A stretch of 64,000 nucleotides of DNA, from positions 248,001 to 312,000 of the forward strand of contig JAGFNQ010004033.1 of NCBI GenBank assembly GCA_024364735.1. The letters are read 5' to 3'. Under the pieces are notes generated by a model. It did not search any database. It was not told the DNA's origin and saw nothing but the letters and a program-made list of their open reading frames with translations. Within the stretch, counting starts at the first letter, position 1. Each line of letters opens with the position of its first letter. The DNA comes from Boesenbergia rotunda. Lineage: Eukaryota > Streptophyta > Magnoliopsida > Zingiberales > Zingiberaceae. Positions 1 to 11,342 of this stretch are shown here, piece after piece. The position numbers were made by a program, and so were the translations under genes.

Positions 1-463
1 CTCAAAGTTGAATTTTTTTTTGGGGAAATTTGGCTTCAAAATTTTGCCTAAGTAAAATTCCTTTTTCCAAAGCCTTGTAAGTAAAAGCTTTTTTAAACAA
101 AATTTAGGTTTACAAAGCTTTTCAAAATTGTCTAAATGTAAAAAGTTTTTATGCAAATGCTTTTTAAAAACACTTTGTCAAAAAACTTAGAAGTTTTACA
201 CAAACTTCCAAAGCCATGTTTGTTTTTGATATATGTCAAAGGGGGAGGAAAGGTCAAAGTTAAGTTAAGTGTTTTATAACACAATTATTCAAGGGGAATA
301 TGAGAAAAAAAAATTTGTTTAGAAAATATTTTCCATTCAAATTACATTGGTTTTAGACAGTTCAGAATTGCTATATTTCATTAGGTCTTAACCTTCTTTC
401 TTAACTGTTATAAGTTTTTAGTTAACTTTGAATTGTGTTGCCATAAATCAAAAAGGGGGAGAT
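1..463 (+). mobile_element. 3' internal end of Sirevirus SV1 (rest lies left of window)
   Basis: A/T-rich non-coding sequence directly upstream of an LTR. It carries a PPT-like tract at about 238-250 (a run of A and G after 'gtc') and the main polypurine tract at about 450-462, just before the TG of the LTR. The same layout (an inner purine tract following 'atatatg(g/t)ca', then 'ttgccataaatcaaaaa' and the tract) occurs in inverse orientation in SV3 at 11329-12015, so SV1 and SV3 belong to the same broad family. No open reading frame of interest is visible. Confidence 0.75.
450..462 (+). other. Polypurine tract of SV1
   Basis: A run of A then G residues immediately before the LTR start TGTTGG. 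This is the expected plus-strand primer site of an LTR retrotransposon. Confidence 0.8.
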
Positions 464-552
464 TGTTGGTGCAGGAAGCACTATATCGAACCTTGTTTTG
501 ATATTGGCAAAGGATTTAAAGTTAAGTGTTATTTGTGTTCTAACGATGTTAC

Positions 553-1000
553 TAAGTGTGCAGGAAACAAAGTCCTAGCGAAGGGCTGCTAGGCACTTGG
601 CGAAGGACTGTCAGGAAACAAAGTCCTAGCGAAGGGCTGCTAGGCACAAAGCCCTAGCGAAGGACTACTAGGCACCTAGCGAAGGATTGCCAGGATACAA
701 AGCCCTAGCGAAGGACTGCTAGGCACCTGGCGAAGGAATGCCAGGATACAAAGCCCTAGCGAAGGACTGCTGGGCACCTGGCGAAGGACTGCCAGGATCC
801 GAAGCCCTAGCGAAGGACTACTAGGCACCAGGCGAAGGACAGCTTGGGACTGAAGCCCTAGCGAAGGACTACTAGGTACCAGGCGAAGGACAGCTTGGGA
901 CTGAAGACCTAGCGAAGGACTGCTAGGCACCGGCCGAAGGACAGCTTGGTATCCAAGACCTGGCGAAGGACCACTAGGCAAAAGTCCAACCGGAGGAACC
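553..1000 (+). repeat. Array of short palindromic units in SV1 LTR
   Basis: About eight to ten imperfect units of the type CCTAGCGAAGGACTGCTAGG and CCTGGCGAAGGACTGCCAGG, separated by short linkers. Each unit can form a 6-bp stem (CCTAGC with GCTAGG, or CCTGGC with GCCAGG). The same bases can alternatively pair AGTCCT with AGGACT in units such as 568-590. The array lies in the first third of the LTR. Confidence 0.8.
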
Positions 1001-1325
1001 GGTTGGCATCAGGTAAATTCTCCCGAGAGGAGTAGGTGAGGACGCGTTCCCCATCGAGGGAACAGTAGGCGTCGGTTCGACCTAGGGCTCCATTTGGGAG
1101 GCCCAAAGTCAGAACCAAGACAGCTAAGGTTGTATAAACTAATATCTTATTTCTTTATGGTGTTTTGGACTAACCCTGGATGCAGGACCGAAGGAACGAG
1201 TGTCTGCAGCTCAGAGAGCCTCAAAGGAGTGAGGCAGCAGCTGACCAGGGTGCCCGGAGTGTCCTGGGAGCCCCCAAGGTGAACACAAAACACATGAAGC
1301 AAAGGCAGGCTTCGACAGCTCATGG

Positions 1326-1625
1326 GCGGGGCGCCCCCGTGCTCCCGGGCGCCCCCGTGCTCCCAGGCGCCCCCGTGCTCCCGGGCGCCCCCGTGCTCCC
1401 GGGCGCCCCCAGCATCCCGGGCGCCCCCAGTTGAAGCTAACGAAGCAGAACCCAGCGAAGCCAATGGATAAGAGGAGACCCGGTCAACCCGGGCACCCCC
1501 AGCATTACGGGTGCCCCCGTCAAAGGCTGATCCCGAGTTTTAAGGGATCAGAGCTGACTGAGATGGATGCGGATCGGCTGACTCATGGGGGGGGGCGCCC
1601 CCGACGTTCCGGGCGCCCCCAGGGG
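1326..1625 (+). repeat. GGGCGCCC palindrome array upstream of LTR TATA box
   Basis: Five near-identical 18-bp units of GGGCGCCCCC plus GTGCTCCC run from 1326 to 1432, with further GGGCGCCCCC copies around 1595-1622 directly before the TATA box. Any open frames here (Val-Leu-Pro-Gly-Ala-Pro repeats) are by-products of the repeat. The same core GGGCGCC occurs in the SV3 LTRs, upstream of ORF3 in SV3, and in the SV4 LTRs. Confidence 0.8.
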
Positions 1626-1626
1626 C

Positions 1627-1633
1627 TATAAAA
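1627..1633 (+). promoter_or_regulatory. TATA box of SV1 LTR
   Basis: TATAAAA within 'ggggctataaaagggccc', directly downstream of the GC palindromes. This is a typical core promoter position in an LTR. Confidence 0.7.
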
Positions 1634-2042
1634 GGGCCCTCGACCCCAAGGCTTCAAACAACACTTCTTCCAACGCCAACTTGCTCTTCGACTCAAAGTG
1701 CTCTGCTCCAGGAACCTTCCACTCACGACTCAAGCGCCTACGATGTCCATCTGCACCAAAGTATAAACTACACCGGACGTCGGTAACGAAGAGCTATTTT
1801 CTTTCAGTTTACTATACTACAATTGTACAACTCTTGTAAACTGTTTTTGCACACTTATAGAATTGCCCCCCGAAAATGGTCAACGAACGTGGGCCTTGGA
1901 GTAGGAGTCGACCTAGGCTCCGAACCAAGTAAAACTACCTGTGTTCGCGATTGTTTTTATTCCGCTGCGTACTTTCTCTAGTTTTTATCCGAAAAGCATT
2001 TAACGATATTCACCCCCCTCTATCGTTTCTCTCGATCCAACA

Positions 2043-2554
2043 TAAGCAATATTAAGATAGTAAAAATTAGCCTCTCTATATCCTTCTAGCATTAAACTTT
2101 CGGACCCATTTTGTTTAATTAGACACTTTCTAGCATTAAACTCAACCTTATATCCCGCATCACAATGTTGACTTACACTAAGTAAATTAAATTCCATTCC
2201 CTTAATTAAAAGAACATTGTGGATAGAGATTGTAGGGGATACCTCAATGGTGCCCTTACTAATTATTTTGAGTTTCCCACTATTTTCAAAGGATACGGTC
2301 CATTCTCTTAGGTAACTAATAGTGGTGAACTTGCTCACATCTCCGGTCATATGTCTTGAGCACCCATTATCAACAAGGCATCCTTCACTTTCACCTATAC
2401 AACATGGAAAACACAAGCTTTTGGTACCCAAATTTTAGTTCCACAAGAATCATTTAAATACTTCTTTGGTACCCAAGCCTTCTTTGTATTTCCCTTAACC
2501 CCTTGTCTCCTAGTGGTACCCTTTCTACCCATAAGTGAAACAAAGGCTACTTCC
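2043..2554 (-). pseudogene. Sirevirus SV2 gag C-terminus and protease fragment
   Basis: On the minus strand this reads the end of gag, with repeated K-x-W-V-P-K type motifs typical of the Sirevirus gag/pol junction, followed by a retroviral-type aspartic protease core. The catalytic motif appears as V-D-N-G-C-S-R-H-M-T-G-D (around 2340-2375), with Asn in place of the usual Ser after the catalytic Asp, and the downstream L-L-S-V-S-Q motif is present near 2165-2190. An in-frame stop lies near 2392-2394, between the two parts. The frame joins the SV2 gag at 21548 if AN1 and one copy of its target duplication are removed. The left end is cut by the SV1 LTR at 2042/2043. Integrase and RT would lie left of SV1, outside the window. 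Confidence 0.8.
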
Positions 2555-3726
2555 TGTTAGGATGTATACTAAAAGCTTTGTCTTTTGGTTAAGGATACAT
2601 CTACATTTTAAAGAGAATCAGAAAATCACACAGTGCATGTTTATATTAGTATGTGCACTAAACGTCTAATGCTTGGCATTGTAGATAACATGGTGCGTGG
2701 TGTCGCATAGAAGATTAAGTTATCAGGTTCCTTACCGAAGCATAAGAAAGAGGCTCACAACCGAGATGTAGTTGGACAAACCATCGACATGGTTGTAGTA
2801 TAATCAGGTGTGGTTTATCTTAACCATAGGATTACACTAGTGTACTTTGTGTACATTGAGTAGGACCGAAAGAGAGGTCATCCAATTTTTGTATTGACTT
2901 AGTAAATTGGATTAGACCTCGAATGCTATTATGGAGTACAATCTCTTAATCCTGAAATAATGACGGGCATGTATTATTAATTATTATATCTTTGATTTAC
3001 CAATGGGTGAGATCTATTCCGTTAGATCGATAGACCCGGAAAATTGGGAGATAATATTAATAGTATGATGTGCCATTGATTATTGACGGAATCCGTGTCC
3101 TAGTAAGTCAGGGTGATGATGCCCACTTGGTGAGCTCAAATGGATCGTCATGTCAAATCTTGCAAGTGGACCATGGTCCGGCTTGTCGAAAAGGTTGAGT
3201 GGTACTAATCAAGGATCAAGAAGATAATTAATTTAATTATCAGTAAATTAAATTAATTATCGGGTATACGATATCATAAACACGGGGTGATGGACGACTC
3301 GTAATAGGTGGAGCCCATATGAAAAATATGGGGGTTGGTGAGGAAGTACAATGGAATCCTTTAGTGGAATGGATCTTCATTAATGCATCAGGTTTGGATC
3401 CATTAGAGGGCCAAGAACCAACTCCTCCTCATGGTCCCTATCTTAGCCCAATAAAGCCCCATAAGAGTCATGATAAAAGGTCGGATTAATTAAGGAATTA
3501 ATTTGGGGTTAATTAATTTATTAATCTTGAATTAATTAAAGAATTAATCATGGAATAATTAAAGGAATTAATCTTGGATTAATTATATTATTCTATATAA
3601 AATTTTGGATGGAATAATTAAAGGAATTAATCTTGGATTAATTAAGGAATTATTCTACATATAAATTTTTTGGAATCAATCCATATTTAATTGGAAAGTT
3701 TTTCCAATTAAACATAACTAATCCCC

Positions 3727-3734
3727 TATATAAA
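3727..3734 (+). promoter_or_regulatory. TATA box of AN1 5' LTR
   Basis: TATATAAA in 'cccctatataaacccc', followed within 20 bp by a CT-rich stretch (pyrimidine patch) as at many plant start sites. The copy in the 3' LTR is at 18778-18785. Confidence 0.7.
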
Positions 3735-4302
3735 CCCCACCTCTCTCTCTCTCCCTCAATCTAATCTTGCTTCTCCTCTCTAACCTAGGCGCCGGCGACA
3801 AGGGAAGAAGAGGATCACCTCTACTTCTCTTTTCTTGGTTTCTTCCCTCCTTCAAGATTGCTGTCGATCACAGAACAAGGGAGGATCTTTCTTCATCCTG
3901 TGGTGGCACACAACATGAAGAGAAGAAGGGGAAACGAGCGACGCAAGTGGTGGAGGTCGGCGCCGGCGGTGGAGGTGAAGAGAAACTATACTTCTCTTAT
4001 TCTCCCAATCATCTCTCCTACCTGCACTGCTGTGGATGTCCAAAAGGCAAGGAGAATCCTTCTTCTCCTTTGTGGCATGCGAAAGTAGAGAAGAGAGGAG
4101 ATTAGGGCACCGACGAGGGGAGCTTTTCCTTTTGGTGTTTGTCGCCGGAAAAAGGAAGGATTGCGCGAGAGTTTTTCTTCCTTGTGGTGTTGCTGCCGCG
4201 AGATAGGAAGAAGATAGAGAGGTTGGCGTGGGCTGTGGTGAAGGAGAGGAGCTTGTCCTCTTGACCTCACCATCATCTTCTTCAAGGGCCGCCGGTTGGG
4301 AA

Positions 4303-4328
4303 GCAAAACCCTAACCCTAGGGTTTTGC
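4303..4328 (+). repeat. Telobox-containing perfect inverted repeat in AN1 LTR
   Basis: GCAAAACCCTA, a 4-base loop ACCC, then TAGGGTTTTGC: an 11-bp perfect inverted repeat containing the plant telobox AAACCCTAA. The 3' LTR copy near 21020-21045 has lost one G of the second arm. Confidence 0.7.
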
Positions 4329-4833
4329 GACTTGGCGCAAGGAGAAGGAGAAAAGTGAAGGGATTGATTCAAGGCCTTGGTGACTTCGCGTCTTGGTAGC
4401 TTGTCGCCCACACGACGTCTAGGAGGGGAGGGTCATAAGATAGAAGACTGCGAGGTAAACGGCGAGGTATATTTCTCCCGGGCTCAGTTTTCTTTATGCT
4501 TTGTTTTATTGTGCCATGCTTTATCTACCTCGTCATTTCATGTGTGTTAAATTATTATTTTGATTTGAAATCTTAGATAATAATAATTAATTGGACCCCG
4601 AAGATAAACACAAAAATCGATGATCCAAATCGTCGTCTTTTTCGAGGTTAGTTAATCCTGAATGTTACAAAGCCTTTTGGCTAAGTTGTGACTTGGACTA
4701 ATTAACATGATGACGAATCGGTCGTTATAGGGACGGGTCTCTATTCGCATTAAATTTTTAATCCGTGGACATAGAGAAGTCTCTCAGATACGACCATGTG
4801 GTTGTTTGGAAACCGCCAAGCCATACCTACAAT

Positions 4834-4846
4834 TGGTATCAGTGCC
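4834..4846 (+). other. Primer binding site of AN1
   Basis: TGGTATCAGTGCC, one substitution from the usual TGGTATCAGAGCC complement of initiator tRNA-Met, two bases after the LTR end. Confidence 0.75.
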
Positions 4847-5929
4847 AGGTTTTCGGTTTTGTGTGTTTAGGATTCGGTTATTTTTCTACACATTATCGTG
4901 TACGTTATTTTGCTAGATAATGTTTGGATGTGCGTAGGCTAATATTGTGTTGCAGGCACTAGATTCCAACTATTATGACAATTGTTTTGTGTGTATGTGA
5001 TTGGATGTGCTTGATGTAATTATTTGTATCCTCGGGGTTGACGAGGCTAGATAAGTTATTTAATTTTTGTAATTAAAAATGACACTTGTTTAGCCAAGCT
5101 TTCTATTTATTTTTGATCTAGATGACATGTACACTCCTTCGTGGAGTTTAGGATCAATGGATGTAAATTAGTTAGCTAGTCATCTCAGCTCGGGGACTCC
5201 TTCATGGTGGCTTGCGCATGGATAGGATGGAGTGGACGAGATGATCACACGACTGGAGGCGCATTGGAGACCAAGGCCATAATAGTTGAAAAAATCTAGG
5301 ATTTTTTTATTGTTCTATTATTTTGGTTTGTGTGTGCTTGTTGTGTGGATGCATGTAAAAACCTCGATGCAAATAACTAAGTAGGAGAGGGACCCTAAGG
5401 GTCCCATGGCCAACACTACAATCTGACAAGTTATGCGAACAAGTCTGCGCGTCGGCTCTGAGTGCCTTCCTCCCCATCGGATGGGCTTGTTCTGCGGATC
5501 ACTAGGTCAGAAAAGACCATAGGAAATTATTGATGAGCGTGTGTACTTCCCCATTGGAAGACACATAATCAGAAATAATTTTTCTTGGTGTCATGTGGTG
5601 GTAAACACTTAGATACAAATAATATGTATCCTCCCCATCGGAGTCATTGCTATTATTTATAGGGCCGAAGAGGACCAACTATTAATTTTACTTGTCAAAA
5701 GGATAGGATGACAAGATAGTAAAATTAATGGGTAAAACCTCCTCTCACGAATGTAGAGATCGTATACTTCCACACCATCGTGGCATACAAAATTCTCGGT
5801 GTTTGAGGTGTTGGTAGATTTTTGTAATAAATTATTTTGAGGTATCAATTTATTTCATAAATCTAAAGTGTGTGATTGTTATGCTTCTCAGGTGTTTTAA
5901 AATGGACCTAGACCCACAAGACCTAATTT
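4847..5929 (+). other. AN1 5' leader, non-coding
   Basis: About 1.1 kb between primer site and gag. It has several repeats of 'ccccatcgga' or close variants (5473, 5550, 5633) but no open frame of note. Confidence 0.5.
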
Positions 5930-6780
5930 AAAGAGAAATCCAATTAAATGCCCCGAGTGATAAAATGGATTGGGAATTGAATATGGATTTTGTTTCTACT
6001 GCCGAGGAACCTAAGTGTGATCTTGCCGAGTTCTGTACCGAAAAACATAACGAGATTAATACCGAAGACGAGTTTGAATATTTTAGGAAATGGCTAGAAG
6101 CAGACGAGATGACCGAAGGTCCTTAAAATCAGGCTTCTTCCGTTACCAGTGAAAAAACATCCAAACTCGATGAACTCTTTGGTTAAAATAATCGAGCCGC
6201 TAGGCAGACGGTAATGAAGAACTTGACCACTACCATCTTGGTTGAGGGGATGCCCGTGAGGGAACATGCCCTCAAGATGATGGCTTGGCTGTAGGAGATA
6301 GAAATTCTTAGAGCTCAGATTGATGGGGAAACCCACGTCGATCTTATCCTCTAATCTCTACCAGGGAGTTTTGAGAAGTTTCGCCTAAGCTACAATATGA
6401 ACAAGCGTTCATAGAGGCGGTTTCTCTTCAGAGTTCACAGACTTTCATTGCTCAAGAAGTTCCTACTTCTAAACCGAAAGGAAAGAAGAAGAACCGTTCT
6501 GAGGCAAAGAAAGTAGCAGGATTACAGGGACCTCAAGGATGCATAAAGAAGCCGAAAGGCAAGTGCTTTGTATGCAAACAGTCAGGACATTAGAAGACAG
6601 ATTGTCCTCACCATCAGAGTAGTACCGGAGGTATATTTTCTTCTTGTGTCATTGTAACATGTTTAGCGGTGATATCTACCGGTACCTGGTGGGTAGATAC
6701 GAGTGCCTCTAATCATGTCTGCATTTTTGTGCAGGGGTTCCAGGAAACCCAACGGCTAGCTGAGGAGGATATTGCTGACT
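5930..6780 (+). pseudogene. AN1 gag and protease relic
   Basis: Plus-strand remnants read across several stops and frameshifts. Gag-like text covers about 5930-6400. A CCHC zinc knuckle of the form C-F-V-C-K-Q-S-G-H-x-K-T-D-C lies at about 6564-6605, with an in-frame stop where Trp is usual. A copia aspartic protease start W-W-V-D-T-S-A-S-N-H-V-C lies at 6687-6722, where Gly of the D-T-G motif is Ser. The relic then loses coherence. The motifs fit the Angela/Tork side of copia, but the decay prevents a firm lineage call. Confidence 0.65.
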
Positions 6781-9148
6781 ACATGGATGGCTAAGGAGAT
6801 GACTTTTGCAGTGGGAGTTTTTCACTATTTCATTTATGTGTTTAACATAGGCTGATATAGTTTTGGTTTTATAGATTGTCTTTATGTACTTAATTTTTGG
6901 AAAGAACTTTGTTCAGTTTCTAGAATAAAGATATTTTCTATTGCTTTTATTTGTTAAAAGTGGAATAGAAGGAATGTCTGTTGAAGTACAGAGATAGGCA
7001 ATTAGTAAATAAAACCAAGAGGTTCCCATGATGCAATTAGTAGTTTATCATCTTAACTAATGTAAGAGAAAGGTTCCTTCCAAGTGAAACCGAACACATG
7101 TTTTGTCTCTATAGTTGGCTTTGTTAAACTCTAGTAGGATTCATAAGTGATCAACCAAAAGGCCTTAGGGTTAATTGGTTATTGGAAGACTTGTCTTCCT
7201 TGGGATCTTTTGACTCCTACTAGGGAAGTAACAGAACAAAAAAGGCTAGTTCTAAGCCTGGGGGCATAGAGCCAAAAACATGTAGAAGTTGGTTCATCAT
7301 GATAAGTATAGGCCCTTAAGTCTATTCAGAATAGAGGTATCTTTAAACACCTTGTTTATTTTATAAACAAGGGATTAATACCTCTAGGGATAGTTGTAGG
7401 AATTACTTATCAGAGAATTGAGATATGATCCCAATTCATTGCACCTAATGTGCCCCAACAGTATAGTGCAATGCATGGAAGGAAGAAGGTCTCTTAAGCT
7501 ATTAGGCTGAGAAGATGATAAGCCTCTCCAAGATTAGCCAAGTTTGTTCAAAGAAGTATGTCCTGGAAATGAAGGTGTATATGCTTGATTCTGTCAGTAG
7601 TCTCTTAAAACCATAGAAATGGGGACTAAGTGAAAGCTTAGTCCAAGGCATGTTCAGATTATGAGTAGTTCAGCACCTGCGCTGAAAAGATACACTAACA
7701 AGTTGGAATCTAGTGCATATGTTCGTAGGATATCCTAAGGGAACAATAAGGTGGTTTAATAGTCCTAAAGATCAGAGACCATTCGTTGGGACGAATGATT
7801 GATTCTTAGGAAGAGGACTATGTAATAAACCACAAATCCAGGTGTAGAGTTACTCTGAGTATATTAAATAGAGAGGCATTCCAATCTTAGTACCAACTGT
7901 ACAATAGGAGATGCCACAAGGTACTGCACCTCGTGTCACTAAAGATATGCAAAGGGGTACCTTGTCGTAGTTGGAGGGTTGATGCTCAACCTAGATGTCT
8001 CATGTTCTTGGAGAGTCTATGGACTGGGTCCTAAGTGAACATGAACTAGATCCCTAGACCTATGACAAGGATCATCTGCTTTGAAGAGATAAATCCGGTG
8101 ATATGGATTTGTTCGAAGGACGGATGATGTCTTGTGACAGAAACGTAGTGGTATTATTGTACTATACGTAGATAATATTTTGTTAGTTGACAACAATGAC
8201 GAAATATTGTCAGACGTAAGAGTATGGTTGTCCGCACAATTATGAAGGACTTGAGAAAAGTAAGACACATCCTTGAGGGATCAAAGATCTAAGGGATCTC
8301 CAGACAAGGATGATGTGCTCATCACAAGCTTCATATAAAATATTGTCCTAGCTCATTCTAGCATGGATACCTCCAAAAGAAAGTTTTGTACTTTTTGGTT
8401 TTGGAGCTACTCTATCTAAGAGATATGTTTAGATTATCAAAGGTAATAGAGTAGGTAATGACGGTTCCTCTAGGATCGGCTAGAGGAAGTCTCTTGTATG
8501 CTAGAAATGAGCCCAAATATCTGTTGTGCCGTGGGCATGAGAAAAAGATATCGGAGTAACCTAGGTCAAGGAAATTAGAATACGGTGAAAGCATGTATTA
8601 GTGCCCGAGAAGGTCTAAGGACTATATGCTGATTTGCCAGGCAGACCAATTTCTGTATGTTATATGGATACATAATTCCAATCTTGATAGGGGCATAAAT
8701 GAATATTCCTTGGGTTTTGTTTTTACTTTTAGGAGTAAAAACCATTGTATAGTAAAGGGTTGCGCAGTGTCTGCGTAATGGGCTCTACTGTGGAGGCTGG
8801 ATATTCTGGCAGCTTGCAAGGCAGCCAATATAGCTACATGGTTCAGTAACCTCAAGATGGACTTCGATGTGATTCCTGGTTTGCTCAGTAGTATCACATG
8901 TGATGTGATTAAAATGGTGCAGTTGCAAACTCGAAGGAATCACGAGTCCATAAGGCAAGTAAACACATAGATCGCAAGTACCACCCAAAACAGGAATAGC
9001 TGACATTGCCTAGTTTGCATCAAAGAAAGATCTTGGTGGATCATTTCACTAAAGCCTTAGTAGTGAGAGCTTTAGGCTTGTGACGGATCTAGAGGTCAGA
9101 TGTACGACATTTTGAAAATAGCAAAGTCTTTGAGTATAAGTGAGAGAT
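6781..9148 (+). pseudogene. AN1 pol remnant, mostly unreadable
   Basis: Most of this stretch has no readable protein. Near 8740-9060 the RNase H end of a copia pol is recognisable through frameshifts: A-C-K-A-A-N-I-A-T-W-F near 8815-8850, then N-G-A-V-A-N-S-K-E-S, K-H-I-D-R-K-Y-H and D-H-F-T-K-A-L. This is the order and spacing seen in Angela/Tork RNase H and in AN2 (44290-44540). I found no integrase or RT signature that I would defend. The stretch ends at a weak purine tract (9138-9148) before the 3' LTR. Confidence 0.6.
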
Positions 9149-10015
9149 TGTTAGGATGTATACTAAAAGCTTTGCCTTTTGGTTAAGGATACATCTACAT
9201 TTTAAAGAGAATCAAAAAAATCACACAGTGAATGTTTATATTAGTATGTGCACTAAACGTCTAATGCTTGGCATTGTAGATAATATGGTGTGTGGTGTCG
9301 CACAGAAGATGATGTTATCAGGTTCCTTACCGAAGCATAAGAAATAGGCTCACAACCGAGATGGAGTTGGACAAACCATCAGTATGGTTGTAGTGTAATC
9401 AGGTGTGGTTTATCTTAACCATAGGATTACACTAGTGTACTTTGTGTACATTGAGTAGGACCGAAAGAGAGGTCATCCAATTTTTGTACTGACTTAGTAA
9501 ATTGGATTAGACCTCGGATGCTATTATGGAGTACGATCTCTTAATCCCAAAATAAAGACGGGCATGTATTATTAATTATTATATCTTTGATTTACCAATG
9601 GGCGAGATCTATTCCGTTAGATCGAAAGACCCGGTAAATTGAGAGATAATATTAATAGAATGATGTGTCGTTGATTATTGATGGAATCCGTGTCTTGGTG
9701 AGTCAGGGTGATGATGCCCCCTTGGTGAGCTCAAAAGGATCGTCATGTCAAATCTTGCAAGTGGACCATGGTTTGGCATGTCGAAAAGGTTGAGTGGACT
9801 AATCAAGGATCAAGAAGATAATTAATTTAATTATCAGTAAATTAAATTAATTATCGGGCATACAATATCTTAAACATGGGGAGATGGACGACTTGTAATA
9901 GGTGGAGCCCATATGAAAATATGAGGGTTGGTGAGGAAGTACAATGGGATCCTTTAGTGGAATGGATCTCCATTAATGGATCGGGTTTGGATCCATTAGA
10001 GGGCCAAGAACCAAC
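9149..10015 (+). repeat. AN1 3' LTR, first piece
   Basis: Starts TGTTAGGATG and follows the 5' LTR (2555-3425) with scattered substitutions until '...gccaagaaccaac', where SV3 is inserted. The last five bases CCAAC are the SV3 target duplication. Confidence 0.9.
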
Positions 10016-10426
10016 TGTTGGATGGAGAAAAATGATAGAGGGGGGGGTGAATATCGTTAAAATCTTTTTCGGATTAAGGATAGAGAAAACGCAGCGGAAA
10101 ACACAACAATCACACAAAGAACACAAGTCTTTTACTTGGTTCGGAGTTGCGGTCGGCTCCTACTCCAAGGCCCACGGTCCTTGACCGTTTACTGCGGGCA
10201 ATTCTATAATCGCGCAAAGGTTTACAAATTTTAATACACGAATATTGTAGTAAATAAAGAAATTACACTTTTCGTTACCGACGCCCTGATGTGGATCGTA
10301 CTTCGGAGCAGAGGGTCGTCGTCGACGCTGGAATGTCGAGATCGGAGTTTGCCGGAGCAGAGCGCTTGAACGAAAAGCTTAGAGGCGTTAGAAAGTTATG
10401 TTTTTGAAGCCTCGGGGTCGAGCCCC

Positions 10427-10433
10427 TTTTATA
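10427..10433 (-). promoter_or_regulatory. TATA box of SV3 left LTR
   Basis: TATAAAA on the minus strand (plus 'ttttata'), directly downstream in minus sense of the GGGCGCC palindromes at 10440-10760. This mirrors the SV1 LTR arrangement. Confidence 0.65.
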
Positions 10434-10439
10434 GTGCTC

Positions 10440-10760
10440 TTGGGGGCGCCTAATTCGCTGGGGGCGCCTGACACGTGCTTTAGATCAGAGAAACTTCATT
10501 CTCAGCTCGGTCAGCGCTTATCCCCTTCGAATCGGCCTCTGGAGCTGACTGGGGCGCCCGGGACCTCCTGGGCGCCCAACTTGACTTAGTCTGTTGGCTT
10601 CGTGGCTAATTTTTCTTCAACTACCTCTTTGCCTTTGACCTTGGGCGTCCGGGACCTCCCGGGCGCCAGCCCAGTATGGTTTCGAAGCGATTCTTGCTTC
10701 TTTGCTTGTTTGGCTTTGACCTTGGGCGCCCAGGACCTCCCGAGTGCCTAGCCCAGCTGC
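10440..10760 (-). repeat. GGGCGCC palindrome cluster in SV3 LTR
   Basis: Repeated GGCGCC cores, several as larger inverted repeats such as GGGCGCCCGGGACCTCCTGG and the perfect form with arms GGCGCCCGGG/CCCGGGCGCC around ACCTC. The copies in the right LTR are at 17530-17840. Confidence 0.75.
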
Positions 10761-11029
10761 CTGCCCCTCTCCTTTGGGCGTTTTGAGCTGCAGAAACACA
10801 CTCCTTCGGTCCCTGCATCCAAGGTTAGTTCCAAAACGATCAAAGCAAGAATATTAGTCAATATTTACAGTCGTAGCTGTCTTGGTTCTGACTTCGGGTC
10901 TCCCAAATGGAACCCTAGGTCGAACCGACGCCTACTGTTCCCTCGACGGGGAACGCGTCCTCACCTACTCCTCTCAGGAGAGTTTACCTTTTGTCAACCG
11001 GCTCCTCCGGTTGAACTTTTGCCCGATCC

Positions 11030-11215
11030 ACCTGACCAGGTCTTTGTGCCTAGTCCTCGACCAGGACTTCGTGCCCACCTTCTGAGCAGGTCTTCGGTGC
11101 CCAGTCCTCGACCAGGACTTCGTGCCCACCTTCCGAGCAGGGCTTCGGTGCCCAGCCCCTTGACCAGGTCTTCTTTTCCCAGCCCTTTGCCAGGACTTCT
11201 TGCCTAGTGTACCTG
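11030..11215 (-). repeat. Second palindromic array in SV3 LTR
   Basis: Tandem units such as AGTCCTCGACCAGGACTTCG (stem AGTCCT/AGGACT) alternating with 'gtgcccaccttc(c)gagcag'. The right-LTR copy at 18120-18345 has extra units. The units resemble the SV1 array at 553-1000 (AGTCCTAGCGAAGGACT). Confidence 0.75.
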
Positions 11216-11329
11216 GGACTTCTTCCTACACACTTAGTAAACACATTAGACAACAATAACATCTTAACTCTTGAACCCTTTGCCATTATCAAAACCCAGG
11301 TTTGACTTCGGTGCTGCCTACACCAACAA

Positions 11330-11342
11330 TCTCCCCTTTTTT
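11330..11342 (-). other. Polypurine tract of SV3
   Basis: On the minus strand, a run of A followed by GGGGAGA, next to the LTR. An inner PPT-like tract lies at about 11996-12003 (minus AAAGGGGGAGAG). Confidence 0.7.

Larger units (their letters stand above)
464..2042 (+). repeat. 3' LTR of Sirevirus SV1
   Basis: Starts TGTTGGTGCAGG and ends ...GATCCAACA, so it has TG/CA ends and a short terminal inverted repeat TGTTGG/CCAACA. Near its end it has the 'ttcacccccctcta' block also found in the LTRs of SV2, SV3, SV5 and SV6, which I take as a Sirevirus hallmark. No primer site follows; the sequence continues directly as minus-strand pol of SV2. This is therefore the 3' LTR of an element whose body is to the left, not a 5' LTR. 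Length 1579 bp. Confidence 0.85.
2555..4831 (+). repeat. 5' LTR of AN1
   Basis: 2277 bp with TG...CA ends, followed after two bases by a tRNA-Met-type primer site. Its parts match the 3' LTR pieces at 9149-10015, 18469-19246 and 20908-21547 closely. It contains an A/T-rich block (about 3480-3670) of repeated 'ggaattaat(c)ttggattaatt' units able to fold back on themselves, a TATA box, a CT-rich stretch (3747-3765) and a GC-rich leader. Open frames in the leader (about 3767-4105) are short and low in complexity and are not taken as genes. Confidence 0.9.
10016..11328 (-). repeat. SV3 3' LTR (left copy)
   Basis: 1313 bp, running from TGTTGGATGG to ...ACCAACA on the plus strand (the reverse complement of an LTR starting TGTTGGTG). 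It has the conserved 'gatagaggggggggtgaatat' block near its left end (10034-10054). It is 52 bp shorter than the right LTR, mainly because it has fewer palindromic units at 11040-11215. Confidence 0.9.

Noticed and set aside
1180..1434. Collagen-like Pro-Gly-Ala repeat protein
   Set aside because: It is a frame through the GGGCGCCCCC LTR repeat; other frames are open as well and the region precedes a TATA box.
3767..4105. 112-codon open frame in the AN1 LTR
   Set aside because: The 3' LTR copy at 18816-19154 is also open, but it is LTR leader sequence, low in complexity, with no recognisable domain.
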